DNA from: DASYVD01 sp050693035
Lineage (GTDB): Bacteria > Actinomycetota > UBA4738 > CALAEC01
Assembly: GCA_050693035.1 (NCBI GenBank)
Contig: JBOGWB010000048.1
Coordinates: 1 to 13,896 of the forward strand
Length of the DNA: 13,896 bases
Reading direction: 5' to 3'
Shown: one piece after another, positions 6,932 through 13,074 of the stretch
Numbering within the stretch: the stretch's first letter is position 1
Layout of the letters: every line of letters starts with the position of its first letter
Notes under the pieces: model-generated
What the model was told of the DNA's origin: nothing
The model's input: only the letters and a program-made list of their open reading frames with translations
Database searches by the model: none
Translations under genes and position numbers: made by a program

Positions 6932-7812
6932 CCGAGCAGCCTGCGCCGGCTATCGACCGACAAGGGATGCGGGTCGGCGTCGCGGTGGCTGTGACCACCG
7001 GCACACTGGGGCTCGCTTTGGCGGCCAGCGTCCTGGCTCCGAGGGCGGCCCTGCTGTTCGTCGAAACTCTCTCCTCCAGGTCGGCCGACCTGCTGCAGCG
7101 AGCCGGGAACGCTCTGTCGCTGGGTTATGCCTTCGTGGCCGGCATGGTCGCCGCGGTGAATCCCTGCGGGTTCGTGCTCCTGCCGGCATGGCTGAGCGCC
7201 TATGTTTCCGACCGGGGGACCGTGGGAGGTGACCGTCCGGTGCGGCACTCGTTCTCCGTGGCCCTTTCCCTCACCGGAGGGGTGGTGGGCCTGTTCCTGG
7301 TCGTGGGAGCGGTGGTCGCCGGGGTATCCGGGAGCTTCATCGTCGCATTCCCGTGGGTCGGGCTGGGACTGGGAGTTCTCCTCACCGCCGTGGGAGGGAC
7401 GGTCGTTGCCGGGCGCAGTGTCCACCTCTCCTTCGTGGACGACTGGACGAGCAAACTGGCGCGAGGGGCGAGGGCATCCTCGGCTCGGTCATATGCGATC
7501 TTCGGTGTGGTCTACGGTCTGGCCTCCCTCAGCTGCACGCTTCCGGCGTTCCTGGCCGTCATCGCGATCTCCTTGCTCTCCGGGGGCTATCTTGCGGCGC
7601 TGATCCAGTTCTTGATGTTCGGAGTGGGCATGGCGGCAGTGCTGGCGACGATGACCGTGTTGGTCGGGTGGCTCGCACAGCGCCCTCATCGAGCGCTGCG
7701 GCGCTTCTCCCGATACGCCATCCGGCTGAGCGGCCTGTTGTTGCTCCTCGGCGGAGGCTACCTCGTGTATTACTGGTTGAGCGTCTGGCCTCTGCTACGG
7801 CCGGCATCGTAA
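6928..7812 (+). CDS. CcdA/DsbD-family thiol-electron transporter
   Basis: 294 residues, GTG start coupled to the preceding stop. The pattern is CcdA-like: several hydrophobic helices with two conserved membrane Cys, in AAVNPCGFVLLPAWLSAY (Cys80) and LASLSCTLPAFLAVI (Cys203). In CcdA and the core of DsbD this pair passes electrons from cytoplasmic thioredoxin to extracytoplasmic thioredoxin-like proteins. The obvious partner is the UPTC protein encoded just upstream. An extra hydrophobic stretch (about residues 14-36) precedes the core. Here both redox positions are Cys, unlike the second CcdA-like protein at 12180, which has Sec at the second. It ends with TAA at 7810-7812, two bases from the convergent AhpD-like gene. 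Family assignment is firm; the partner is inferred from linkage. Confidence 0.88.
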   Translation: MTEQPAPAIDRQGMRVGVAVAVTTGTLGLALAASVLAPRAALLFVETLSSRSADLLQRAGNALSLGYAFVAGMVAAVNPCGFVLLPAWLSAYVSDRGTVGGDRPVRHSFSVALSLTGGVVGLFLVVGAVVAGVSGSFIVAFPWVGLGLGVLLTAVGGTVVAGRSVHLSFVDDWTSKLARGARASSARSYAIFGVVYGLASLSCTLPAFLAVIAISLLSGGYLAALIQFLMFGVGMAAVLATMTVLVGWLAQRPHRALRRFSRYAIRLSGLLLLLGGGYLVYYWLSVWPLLRPAS

Positions 7813-7814
7813 CG

Positions 7815-8369
7815 TCACTCCTGTTCGTTCGCGGTCAGCCAGCCCCTTCTCACCCCATACTGTCGCGGTGGGCGAGCGTCCGGAGGCCACCGGGGCTCAA
7901 GCTCCACCCCCAGCCCATCCGCCACCCGGTTCAGGTAGTTGAAGTAGGCCACGACCTGATTGGCGTCCACGATGTCCCGGTCGGACAGCCCAGCCGCCCG
8001 CATCGGCGCCAGGTCCTGCTCCTCCATTGCCCACGGCGCCAGAGTGAGCTTGAGCGCGTAGCGCAGAAGGATCGAGAGGTGCCCGGGAAGGTCGTGAATC
8101 TGCCCGGAGGCGACCGCCTCCGTCAGCGCCGCCTGCCCACTCTCGGCGGTCAGCGCGGCGCCGTGATGCACCACTCAGTAATGGCAGTCGTTCGCCGCCG
8201 AGACCGCGACAGCTATGGCTTCCCGCTCGGTGCGCGACAGCCCGGAGGGCCCGAACATGACCACCCGGTAGAGCTGGAGGTGGGCCGTCAGGGCCTCCGA
8301 GTTCAGGCTGTGAGACGCCAGGACATTGTCCTGGTCCCGAGCCTCCGGGGCGACCTCCACCCAGGCCAT
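7815..8369 (-). CDS. AhpD-like peroxidase-related selenoprotein (CHYU)
   Basis: Reading TGA 8177-8175 as Sec gives 184 residues. The ATG at 8369 follows GGAGGAGG. The first half reads FGPSGLSRTEREAIAVAVSA, then NDCHYU and VVHHGAAL: the carboxymuconolactone-decarboxylase/AhpD motif CxxCxxxH, with C62, Sec65 in place of the second Cys, and H69. The second half has the all-helical remainder (LLRYALKLTLAPWAM, DIVDANQVVAYFNYLNRVAD) typical of the peroxidase-related branch. AhpD proteins relay electrons to, or act as, peroxidases through this pair, which would form a selenenylsulfide. Sec-containing AhpD-like proteins have been reported in bacterial and metagenomic surveys. It is last in a thioredoxin - peroxiredoxin - AhpD order on the minus strand, a complete peroxide route. 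Its own terminator is TGA too. Confidence 0.88.
8126..8161 (-). promoter_or_regulatory. Possible SECIS hairpin after TGA 8177 (minus strand)
   Basis: On the coding strand GCGCCGC pairs with GCGGCGC over seven base pairs, then CUG/CAG and CC/GG continue inward to a loop of about ten bases (GCCGAGAGUG). The outer stem starts 14 bases after UGA. It is the longest and most stable-looking of the SECIS candidates, though its loop lies further away than in the others. Confidence 0.5.
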
Positions 8370-8414
8370 CGGATCCTCCTCCCGCTTCGGTGACGTCCGC
8401 TCCCGAGCGGAAGC

Positions 8415-9002
8415 CTACGACGCGATGGCCCGCGGCCGGACCTTGTACGGGAAGAACCGCTCCGGCTCGCCCCGCTCCCAGGCCTTGCGGAGCTCCGGCT
8501 CGGCGATGTCCCAGTCCGGGCGGATCCTCTGGAACATCTCCCGCAAGTCGCGGCGCAGATCCTCCACCGACGGCCTCCCCCAGTACCAGTAGCCGTTGTA
8601 GATCTTGAAGACCGTCAGCCCGGGCTCGAGCACGAGGGTGTGGGGGATCATCGGGTCGTTGTGTGGGTCGGTGTACTCTTGGATGTCCAGGTTCTGCTGG
8701 ACCTTGCGTCCGGGGTCCGAGAGGAACGGCCACTGCGCCCCCAGGGCGTCGCGAAACTCGTTTGTCTGGATCAGGTTGTCGGTGGAGATGGTGACGATCC
8801 TCGTGTAGCCCACCTTGAGCTCGGGATAGAAGTCCACGAGGCTGCGCATCTGCCTACGGTCCTTCGGGCAGAATTGCCCTCGCGAGAGCACCAGGATCAT
8901 CGGGTCATCTCCCTGGAGCTCGGAGAGCTTCCGGCGGGTCCCAGTGTGATCCGTCAGCTCGTAGTCGGGGAACCTGGCTCCCACCTGGATGTCGGGCCGC
9001 AT
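8415..9002 (-). CDS. Peroxiredoxin-like protein (AhpC/TSA, redoxin family)
   Basis: 195 residues with a thioredoxin fold of the AhpC/TSA type. GARFPDYELTDHTGTRRKLSE is the usual N-terminal start of the family, and ILVLSRGQFCPKDRRQM holds the candidate peroxidatic Cys45 at the start of its helix. Later come TRIVTISTDN, ALGAQWPFLSDPGRKV and MIPHTLVLEPGLTVFKIYNG, all standard redoxin segments. There is no obvious second (resolving) Cys, so it looks like a 1-Cys enzyme that needs an outside reductant. The downstream AhpD-like selenoprotein and upstream thioredoxin are the natural ones. AGGAGGAG sits a few bases before the ATG at 9002. The stop is TAG. The FCPKDR active site differs from the classic TPVCT form, so peroxide reduction is likely but not certain. 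Confidence 0.85.
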   Translation of the reverse strand: MRPDIQVGARFPDYELTDHTGTRRKLSELQGDDPMILVLSRGQFCPKDRRQMRSLVDFYPELKVGYTRIVTISTDNLIQTNEFRDALGAQWPFLSDPGRKVQQNLDIQEYTDPHNDPMIPHTLVLEPGLTVFKIYNGYWYWGRPSVEDLRRDLREMFQRIRPDWDIAEPELRKAWERGEPERFFPYKVRPRAIAS

Positions 9003-9058
9003 AGTTCATCTCCTCCTTCCTCACATCAGTCTTACCCTCGGCGCTTAGGGCCCTGGCC

Positions 9059-9454
9059 CTATGGACGACGGCTGTCCTCTCTATCGAGGCGAGCTTCAGC
9101 AGGCGTACCCGAACCCGGAATCGGATTCCACCGGCTCCGCCCGTACAAGACGGAGCTCGCTCGCGACCAGGGATGCGGGCTCGCCCCCATAGTCCTGGCC
9201 TTGACCTTGCCCTGCTCGAACAGCAGCACCGTAGGGATGGACAACACCCCGTACCGCTGAGCGAGCCTGGGGGCTCGATCGACGTCGAGCTTGGCGAACC
9301 GAACCCGGCCCTCCCACTCCTCCGACAGGGCCTCGAGCTCCGGCCCCAGTTGCCGGCACGGCAGGCACCAGTCCGCGTAGAAGTCGACCACCACGGGCGT
9401 CTCGCTCTCCAGGACCTCCCGACCGAAGTCCTCGGTCGTCACCTGAGTGACCAT
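9059..9454 (-). CDS. Thioredoxin, with probable C-terminal frameshift
   Basis: The first 90 residues are a clear thioredoxin: VVVDFYADWCLPCRQLGPEL with Cys30 and Cys33 (CLPC rather than CGPC), VRFAKLDVDR, the cis-proline segment LSIPTVLLFEQG, and KARTMG. It would reduce cytoplasmic disulfides and feed the peroxiredoxin and AhpD genes that follow. From residue 91 the listed frame turns into unrelated sequence ending at 9059. One extra base in the five-base G/C run at 9184-9188 restores a normal last helix (EPASLVASELRLVRAEP) and an ending at GFGYAC, TGA at 9096-9098, for about 119 residues. That is close to normal thioredoxin length, so I think the frameshift is real in the sequence given, by mutation or by error. 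AGGAG precedes the ATG. The gene diverges from the CmtR-like regulator. Confidence 0.82.
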   Translation of the reverse strand: MVTQVTTEDFGREVLESETPVVVDFYADWCLPCRQLGPELEALSEEWEGRVRFAKLDVDRAPRLAQRYGVLSIPTVLLFEQGKVKARTMGASPHPWSRASSVLYGRSRWNPIPGSGTPAEARLDREDSRRP

Positions 9455-9596
9455 TCGTGGCTCCTTTCTCTTCGACTTGCGGTCATCGAGTCAGGAGAAC
9501 CAGGCCACCGCGTGTTTGCGTCCGAGACTGTCCGCTTGGCGACAGTGTGGACCCTGGCGGCCGCCGTCTCGGGCCGAGACTCAGCACGGGGCCCCA

Positions 9597-9617
9597 ATAA
9601 TCAGGAAATCCTGTTAT
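9597..9617. promoter_or_regulatory. Probable operator of the CmtR-like regulator
   Basis: ATAA-T-CAGGA (9597-9606) mirrors TCCTG-TTAT (9609-9617) around AA, an almost perfect 9-base-per-arm dyad with one extra T on the left. It overlaps the -10 box of the downstream gene. ArsR/SmtB regulators typically bind such AT-flanked dyads over promoters and leave when metal binds. It is the most AT-rich stretch in this part of the window. It may also affect the divergent thioredoxin gene. Confidence 0.55.
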
Positions 9618-9620
9618 GAT
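9615..9620 (+). promoter_or_regulatory. -10 box of the mer-side operon
   Basis: TATGAT matches the -10 consensus closely and ends nine bases before the ATG at 9630, so the transcript is leaderless or nearly so. No ribosome site lies between. The -35 region is poor, as expected for a repressor-covered promoter. Confidence 0.5.
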
Positions 9621-9629
9621 TGCCGAGCC

Positions 9630-9998
9630 ATGAAGCAACTGAAGCAGAACGTGAGTGCCGAGGAAGATCCGGATGCCTGCGGTCCAGATGCTCTGGCTCG
9701 CTACTTCCGGGTCTTCGGGGACCCCACGCGGCTCCGAATCCTGGAAGCTCTGCTGATCCAGGAACGGAGCGTCTCGGAACTGGTGGATCTCATCGGGGCG
9801 CCGCAGAGTCGTATCTCGAACCACCTCGCCTGCCTGAAGTGGTGCCGGGTGGCCCAGGCCGACCGCCGGGGCCGGCAGGTCATTTACCGCATCACGGACC
9901 CGCGGCTGAGACGAGTGCTCGAGACGGCCCGGGCACTGGCTGCCGAGAACTGCCAGTACCTGGAGAGCTGCCGACGGATCGGTCCGGACTGGATCTAA
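9630..9998 (+). CDS. ArsR/SmtB-family metal sensor, CmtR-like
   Basis: 122 residues. FGDPTRLRILEALL and SVSELVDLIGAPQSRISNHL form the winged-helix core, followed by the beta wing RRGRQVIYRITDPRLR. The DNA-recognition helix contains NHLACLKWC, placing Cys68 and Cys72 in the C-x3-C arrangement that CmtR of Mycobacterium tuberculosis uses with a C-terminal Cys to bind Cd(II)/Pb(II). Here Cys108 and Cys114 (CQYLESC) are available as the third ligand. It would repress its operon until metal binds. As the next gene is mercuric reductase, Hg(II) is the likely signal. ATG 9630 is chosen because TATGAT and the dyad lie just upstream; an upstream in-frame ATG at 9447 would run through the operator. merA starts 12 bases after its TAA. 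Confidence 0.9.
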   Translation: MKQLKQNVSAEEDPDACGPDALARYFRVFGDPTRLRILEALLIQERSVSELVDLIGAPQSRISNHLACLKWCRVAQADRRGRQVIYRITDPRLRRVLETARALAAENCQYLESCRRIGPDWI

Positions 9999-10010
9999 CA
10001 GGAGGAGGGG

Positions 10011-11654
10011 ATGAAGCGGTACCGGATGGACGTCGACGGCATGACGTGCGACTCCTGCAACCTGCACGTTGACCGCGCCCTGGAACGCGCCGGTGCGCAG
10101 GATGTCGCCGCCGACTGGCGGAAAGGAGAGGCCCGGTTCGCAGCCGACGTGGGCGTGGACACAAACCGTCTGGCCGACGCCGTCCGGGAAGCCGGGTACG
10201 GCCCCGGGGCCGTCGAAGTGCTCGAGGCCGGGAACGGAGGGCAGCGACTGGAGGGCCCCACCGACTACGACCTCCTCATCATCGGCGGGGGCTCTGCCGC
10301 GTTCGCCGCGGCGATCCGGGCCCGGGACCACGGCGCCCGGGTGGCGATGGTCGAGAGGGCCCCCGTCGGAGGGACGTGCGTGAACGTCGGGTGCGTGCCC
10401 TCCAAGGCCCTCCTCCGGGCCGGCGAGGTCTACTGGCAGGCGGGCCGCCACGACTTCGCCGGGATCAAGACGAGCGCGGGGAAGGTCGACCTCCATGCCC
10501 TTGTGGCCCAGAAAGACGAGCTGGTCGAGGCGATGCGCGGGGAGAAGTACCTGGATCTGGTGGAAGCCTACGGCTGGGAGCTCATCCCGGGCCATGCCGA
10601 GTTCACCGGACCGGAGCAGGTATCCGTGGTCGGTCGGACCCTTACCGCCTCCGCCTACCTGGTGGCCACCGGGGCCTCGCCGGCCGTACCTCCCATCCAG
10701 GGCCTGGAGGAGGCGGGGTACCTCACTAGCACCACGGCCCTGGACCTTCACGAGGTCCCGGGTTCGCTGGCCGTCATCGGGGCCAACGCCATCGGCCTGG
10801 AGCTCGGACAGTTCTTCCTGCACCTGGGAGCCGAGGTGGTGTTCTTCGACGTCCTGGACCGCATCGCTCCCTTCGAGGAGCCAGATGTCTCCGAGGCTCT
10901 GGCGAAGGTCCTTCGAGACCAGGGCGCGGGGATCCACGCGCCCGCCAGGGTCCTTCGGGTTGCCCAGGACGGCGACCGCCGGGTGGTCCACGCCGAGGTG
11001 AACGGAGCTATCCGGAAGTTCCCGGTGAATGAGGTTTTGGTGGCCACCGGCCGCCGCCCTAACACCTCGGGGATGGGCCTCGACCGGGCGGGGGTGGAAC
11101 TCGACGGCCGGGGAGCCATCGTGGTCGACGAGCACCTCCGGACGACCAACCCGAATGTGTTCGGTGCGGGCGACTCCACCTCGGCTCCCCAGTTGGTGTA
11201 CGTGTCGGCCTACCAAGGTTCGCTGGCCGCAGACAACGCGCTGAATGGGGCGTCACGGAAAGTGGACCTCCGAGGCCTGCCGCGGGTGACGTTCACCAGC
11301 CCTCAGGTCGCCTCGGCCGGCATGACGGAGGCCCAGGCCCGGGAGGAGCTCCGGCACGTCAAGGCCAGCGTGCTCCCCCTGGAAGCCGTCCCCCGGGCCC
11401 TGGTCAACCGCGACACCCGAGGCCTGATCAAGATCGTTGCCGACGCGGCCAGTGACCAGATCGTGGGAGTCTCGGTCCTGGCCGAGGGGGCCGGGGAGGT
11501 CATCCAGGCCGCCGTGTACGCCATCAAGCTGGGGCTCACCGTGCGCGAGGTGGCGGAGACCTTCCACCCCTACCTGACGATCGCCGAGGGGCTGAAGCTG
11601 GCGGCCCAAGCTTTCACCCGGGACGTGTCGATGTTGTCCTGCTGCGCGGCCTGA
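10011..11654 (+). CDS. merA: Mercuric reductase with N-terminal heavy-metal-associated domain
   Basis: 547 residues. Residues 1-70 are an HMA metal-binding domain (DVDGMTCDSCNLHVDRAL, Cys13 and Cys16). From about 85 the flavoprotein disulfide reductase begins: DYDLLIIGGGSAAFAAA binds FAD, GGTCVNVGCVPSKALL holds the redox pair Cys123/Cys128, VIGANAIGLELGQFF is the NADPH-binding segment, and NPNVFGAGDSTSAPQLV is the second FAD contact. The C-terminal dimerisation domain ends in MLSCCAA; the vicinal Cys544-Cys545 pair, which hands Hg(II) to the active site, is diagnostic for MerA against other members of the family. It reduces Hg(II) to Hg(0) with NADPH in the cytoplasm. AGGAGGGG lies directly before the ATG. 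No merT, merP or merC gene is visible, so uptake must be provided elsewhere, or by the CcdA-like protein downstream. Confidence 0.95.
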   Translation: MKRYRMDVDGMTCDSCNLHVDRALERAGAQDVAADWRKGEARFAADVGVDTNRLADAVREAGYGPGAVEVLEAGNGGQRLEGPTDYDLLIIGGGSAAFAAAIRARDHGARVAMVERAPVGGTCVNVGCVPSKALLRAGEVYWQAGRHDFAGIKTSAGKVDLHALVAQKDELVEAMRGEKYLDLVEAYGWELIPGHAEFTGPEQVSVVGRTLTASAYLVATGASPAVPPIQGLEEAGYLTSTTALDLHEVPGSLAVIGANAIGLELGQFFLHLGAEVVFFDVLDRIAPFEEPDVSEALAKVLRDQGAGIHAPARVLRVAQDGDRRVVHAEVNGAIRKFPVNEVLVATGRRPNTSGMGLDRAGVELDGRGAIVVDEHLRTTNPNVFGAGDSTSAPQLVYVSAYQGSLAADNALNGASRKVDLRGLPRVTFTSPQVASAGMTEAQAREELRHVKASVLPLEAVPRALVNRDTRGLIKIVADAASDQIVGVSVLAEGAGEVIQAAVYAIKLGLTVREVAETFHPYLTIAEGLKLAAQAFTRDVSMLSCCAA

Positions 11655-11715
11655 ACGATCCGCGAGGACGGAAGGAGGGCCTGGGGCGGCCGGCGGGCGA
11701 GAGTAGGAGAGAGGC

Positions 11716-12162
11716 ATGACCCTTGAGCACCTGTTCGACGCTGAGCTCAAGTTCCGCCCGGGCATGGACCCCGTGGTGCCGGCGAGCGGTCGGGAAGGCC
11801 AGCTGATCGGGAGCGGCGATGGCACCGTGCGTGGTGCAGCCGTCCGGGGCACGATCCGGTGGTCGAACTTCGAGACGCAGGGTGAGCGGGTCTGCGGGAT
11901 GCACCCGGCGGGGCTCATCGAGACCGATGACGGAGCCACCTTAAGGTTCGACGCACGCGGCTGGGCGCTGCGCTGGGACGGTGATGGCGGCGAGAGCATC
12001 TGGGAGGTGGCGGGAGGCCTTCGGTTCGAGACCGAGGACCGCCGATACGAGTGGCTGACTCGGTCGCTTGCCGTCTGGGAAGGACGGTTCGATGCCGCCA
12101 CCGGGCGAGGGATCTGGCGCATCCATGGGTCATCGCAGCATCGTGGCGCTCGTCACGAGTAG
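11716..12162 (+). CDS. DUF3237-family protein
   Basis: 148 residues, rich in beta strands. The opening MTLEHLFDAELKFRPG, the repeated GSGDGTVRGAAVRGTIRWSN and WALRWDGDG blocks, and LRFETEDRRYEWLTRSLAVW with GRFDAATGRGIWRIH match the DUF3237 beta-barrel family as I know it. No reaction is established for the family. There is one Cys (VCGMHP) and no signal peptide, so it should be cytoplasmic. GGAGAG lies just upstream of the ATG. It lies between merA and the CcdA-like selenoprotein, with small gaps on both sides, and so is probably in the same transcript. DUF3237 is not a known mer component; its role here is open. Confidence 0.8.
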   Translation: MTLEHLFDAELKFRPGMDPVVPASGREGQLIGSGDGTVRGAAVRGTIRWSNFETQGERVCGMHPAGLIETDDGATLRFDARGWALRWDGDGGESIWEVAGGLRFETEDRRYEWLTRSLAVWEGRFDAATGRGIWRIHGSSQHRGARHE

Positions 12163-12179
12163 GTTGGTGAGGAGGGGCG

Positions 12180-13061
12180 ATGGCCAGAGAGCTGCCTCAG
12201 GTCAACAGCCCGCCGCCACCCGCCGGACGGACCCGGTATGCGCTCTTGGTCCTGGCCCTGGTGCTCGCTGGGCTGGCCGGGTACGTAGGGTACGTGCTGT
12301 TCCCCCGCTTCGCCCTTCCCCCGGTCGCCGGCGCGGGACTGGTAGGCCTCGCTGCGGGGGCGGGGGTGGCTTCCTTCTTCTCACCGTGCTCCTTCCCGCT
12401 TCTCCTGACGCTGCTGTCCAGAGGCATAGCCGCCGAGCGAGGGGGCGGCCGCATGCGCATGGCCCTGGTTTTCGGCGGGACCTTCGCCGTGGGCGCGGCG
12501 GCCTTCACCCTGCTCCTGGGCCTCCTCATCGGCCTCGGCGGCCGGGCACTCGCGGGCTCCATCACGTTCACCAGCGCACCCGGGATCGCCCTCCGGATCG
12601 CTGTCGGGACGCTCCTCGTGTTCCTCGGCCTGGTGCAGGCCAACGTCATCCCGATCTCCTTCCATGGAGTGGAGCGGGCCCTCCGGCCGCTCAGCGAAGC
12701 CCACGCGCGGCTGCGGCGGGACCGCCCGCTCGCCGGGTGGGCCCTGTTCGGGTTCAGTTACCTGCTGATCGGGTTCGGCTGAACTGGCCCGATCCTGGCC
12801 GGTCTGGCCGGACAGGCTCTCACCGTGGGCGGGTTCGAGGCGGCGGTGGCGGCCTTCGTTGTTGCCGCCGCGGTCCTGGTCGTCTTGGCCTTCGGCGCCG
12901 CCGTCACCGTCGCGATGGCCCAGGAGCGGGTGGCCAACCGGCTCACGGAGGCCGCCCCCAGCATGAAGCGATGGGGCGGGGTCGTCTTGGTGGTCGTGGG
13001 GCTGTGGTTCGTGGCCGTCGGGGTCTTCGCCGAGACCTTCGCCGATGTCTTCCCAGTCTGA
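12180..13061 (+). CDS. CcdA-like membrane selenoprotein (Cys70/Sec201)
   Basis: Read through TGA 12780-12782 as Sec, 293 residues with about seven hydrophobic segments. The first half is unmistakably CcdA-like: GVASFFSPCSFPLLLTLLSR with Cys70, then three long helices. The reading frame ends in the middle of a helix at SYLLIGFG and continues without a break as U201-TGPILAGLAGQALTVGG, where CcdA-family proteins read GCTGPIL, followed by two more helices. Sec thus replaces the second membrane Cys, and Cys70/Sec201 would form the electron-transfer pair. The part after TGA has no ribosome site or start of its own. The gene starts with ATG 12180 behind GAGGAGGGG. Its stop overlaps the ribosome site of the rhodanese gene. 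Position in a mer operon suggests electron transfer, or Hg(II) movement, across the membrane; Sec binds mercury very tightly. The family and the Sec site are solid; the role is inferred. Confidence 0.88.
12795..12811 (+). promoter_or_regulatory. Strong SECIS candidate after TGA 12780
   Basis: GGCC (12797-12800) pairs with GGCC (12806-12809) around the loop GGUCU, with U-G and C-G pairs extending it to 12795/12811. The loop starts after 18 bases downstream of UGA. From memory, the E. coli fdhF SECIS has the same apical GGUCU, recognised by SelB, at the same distance. This is the best single piece of evidence for true Sec insertion in the window. Confidence 0.7.
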
Positions 13062-13074
13062 AAGGAGGGCCGCG

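Noticed and set aside
9087..9101. Cys-Sec at the C-terminus of thioredoxin (GYAC followed by TGA, then AGC TCG CCT CGA TAG)
   Set aside because: It requires both a frameshift and Sec insertion and adds only four residues. A CCUC/GAGG hairpin follows but contains the TAG. Normal termination at the TGA is simpler.
12825..13061. Separate small membrane protein starting at 12825
   Set aside because: It has no ribosome site, and its helices complete the CcdA-like fold; it is the part of that gene after the TGA.
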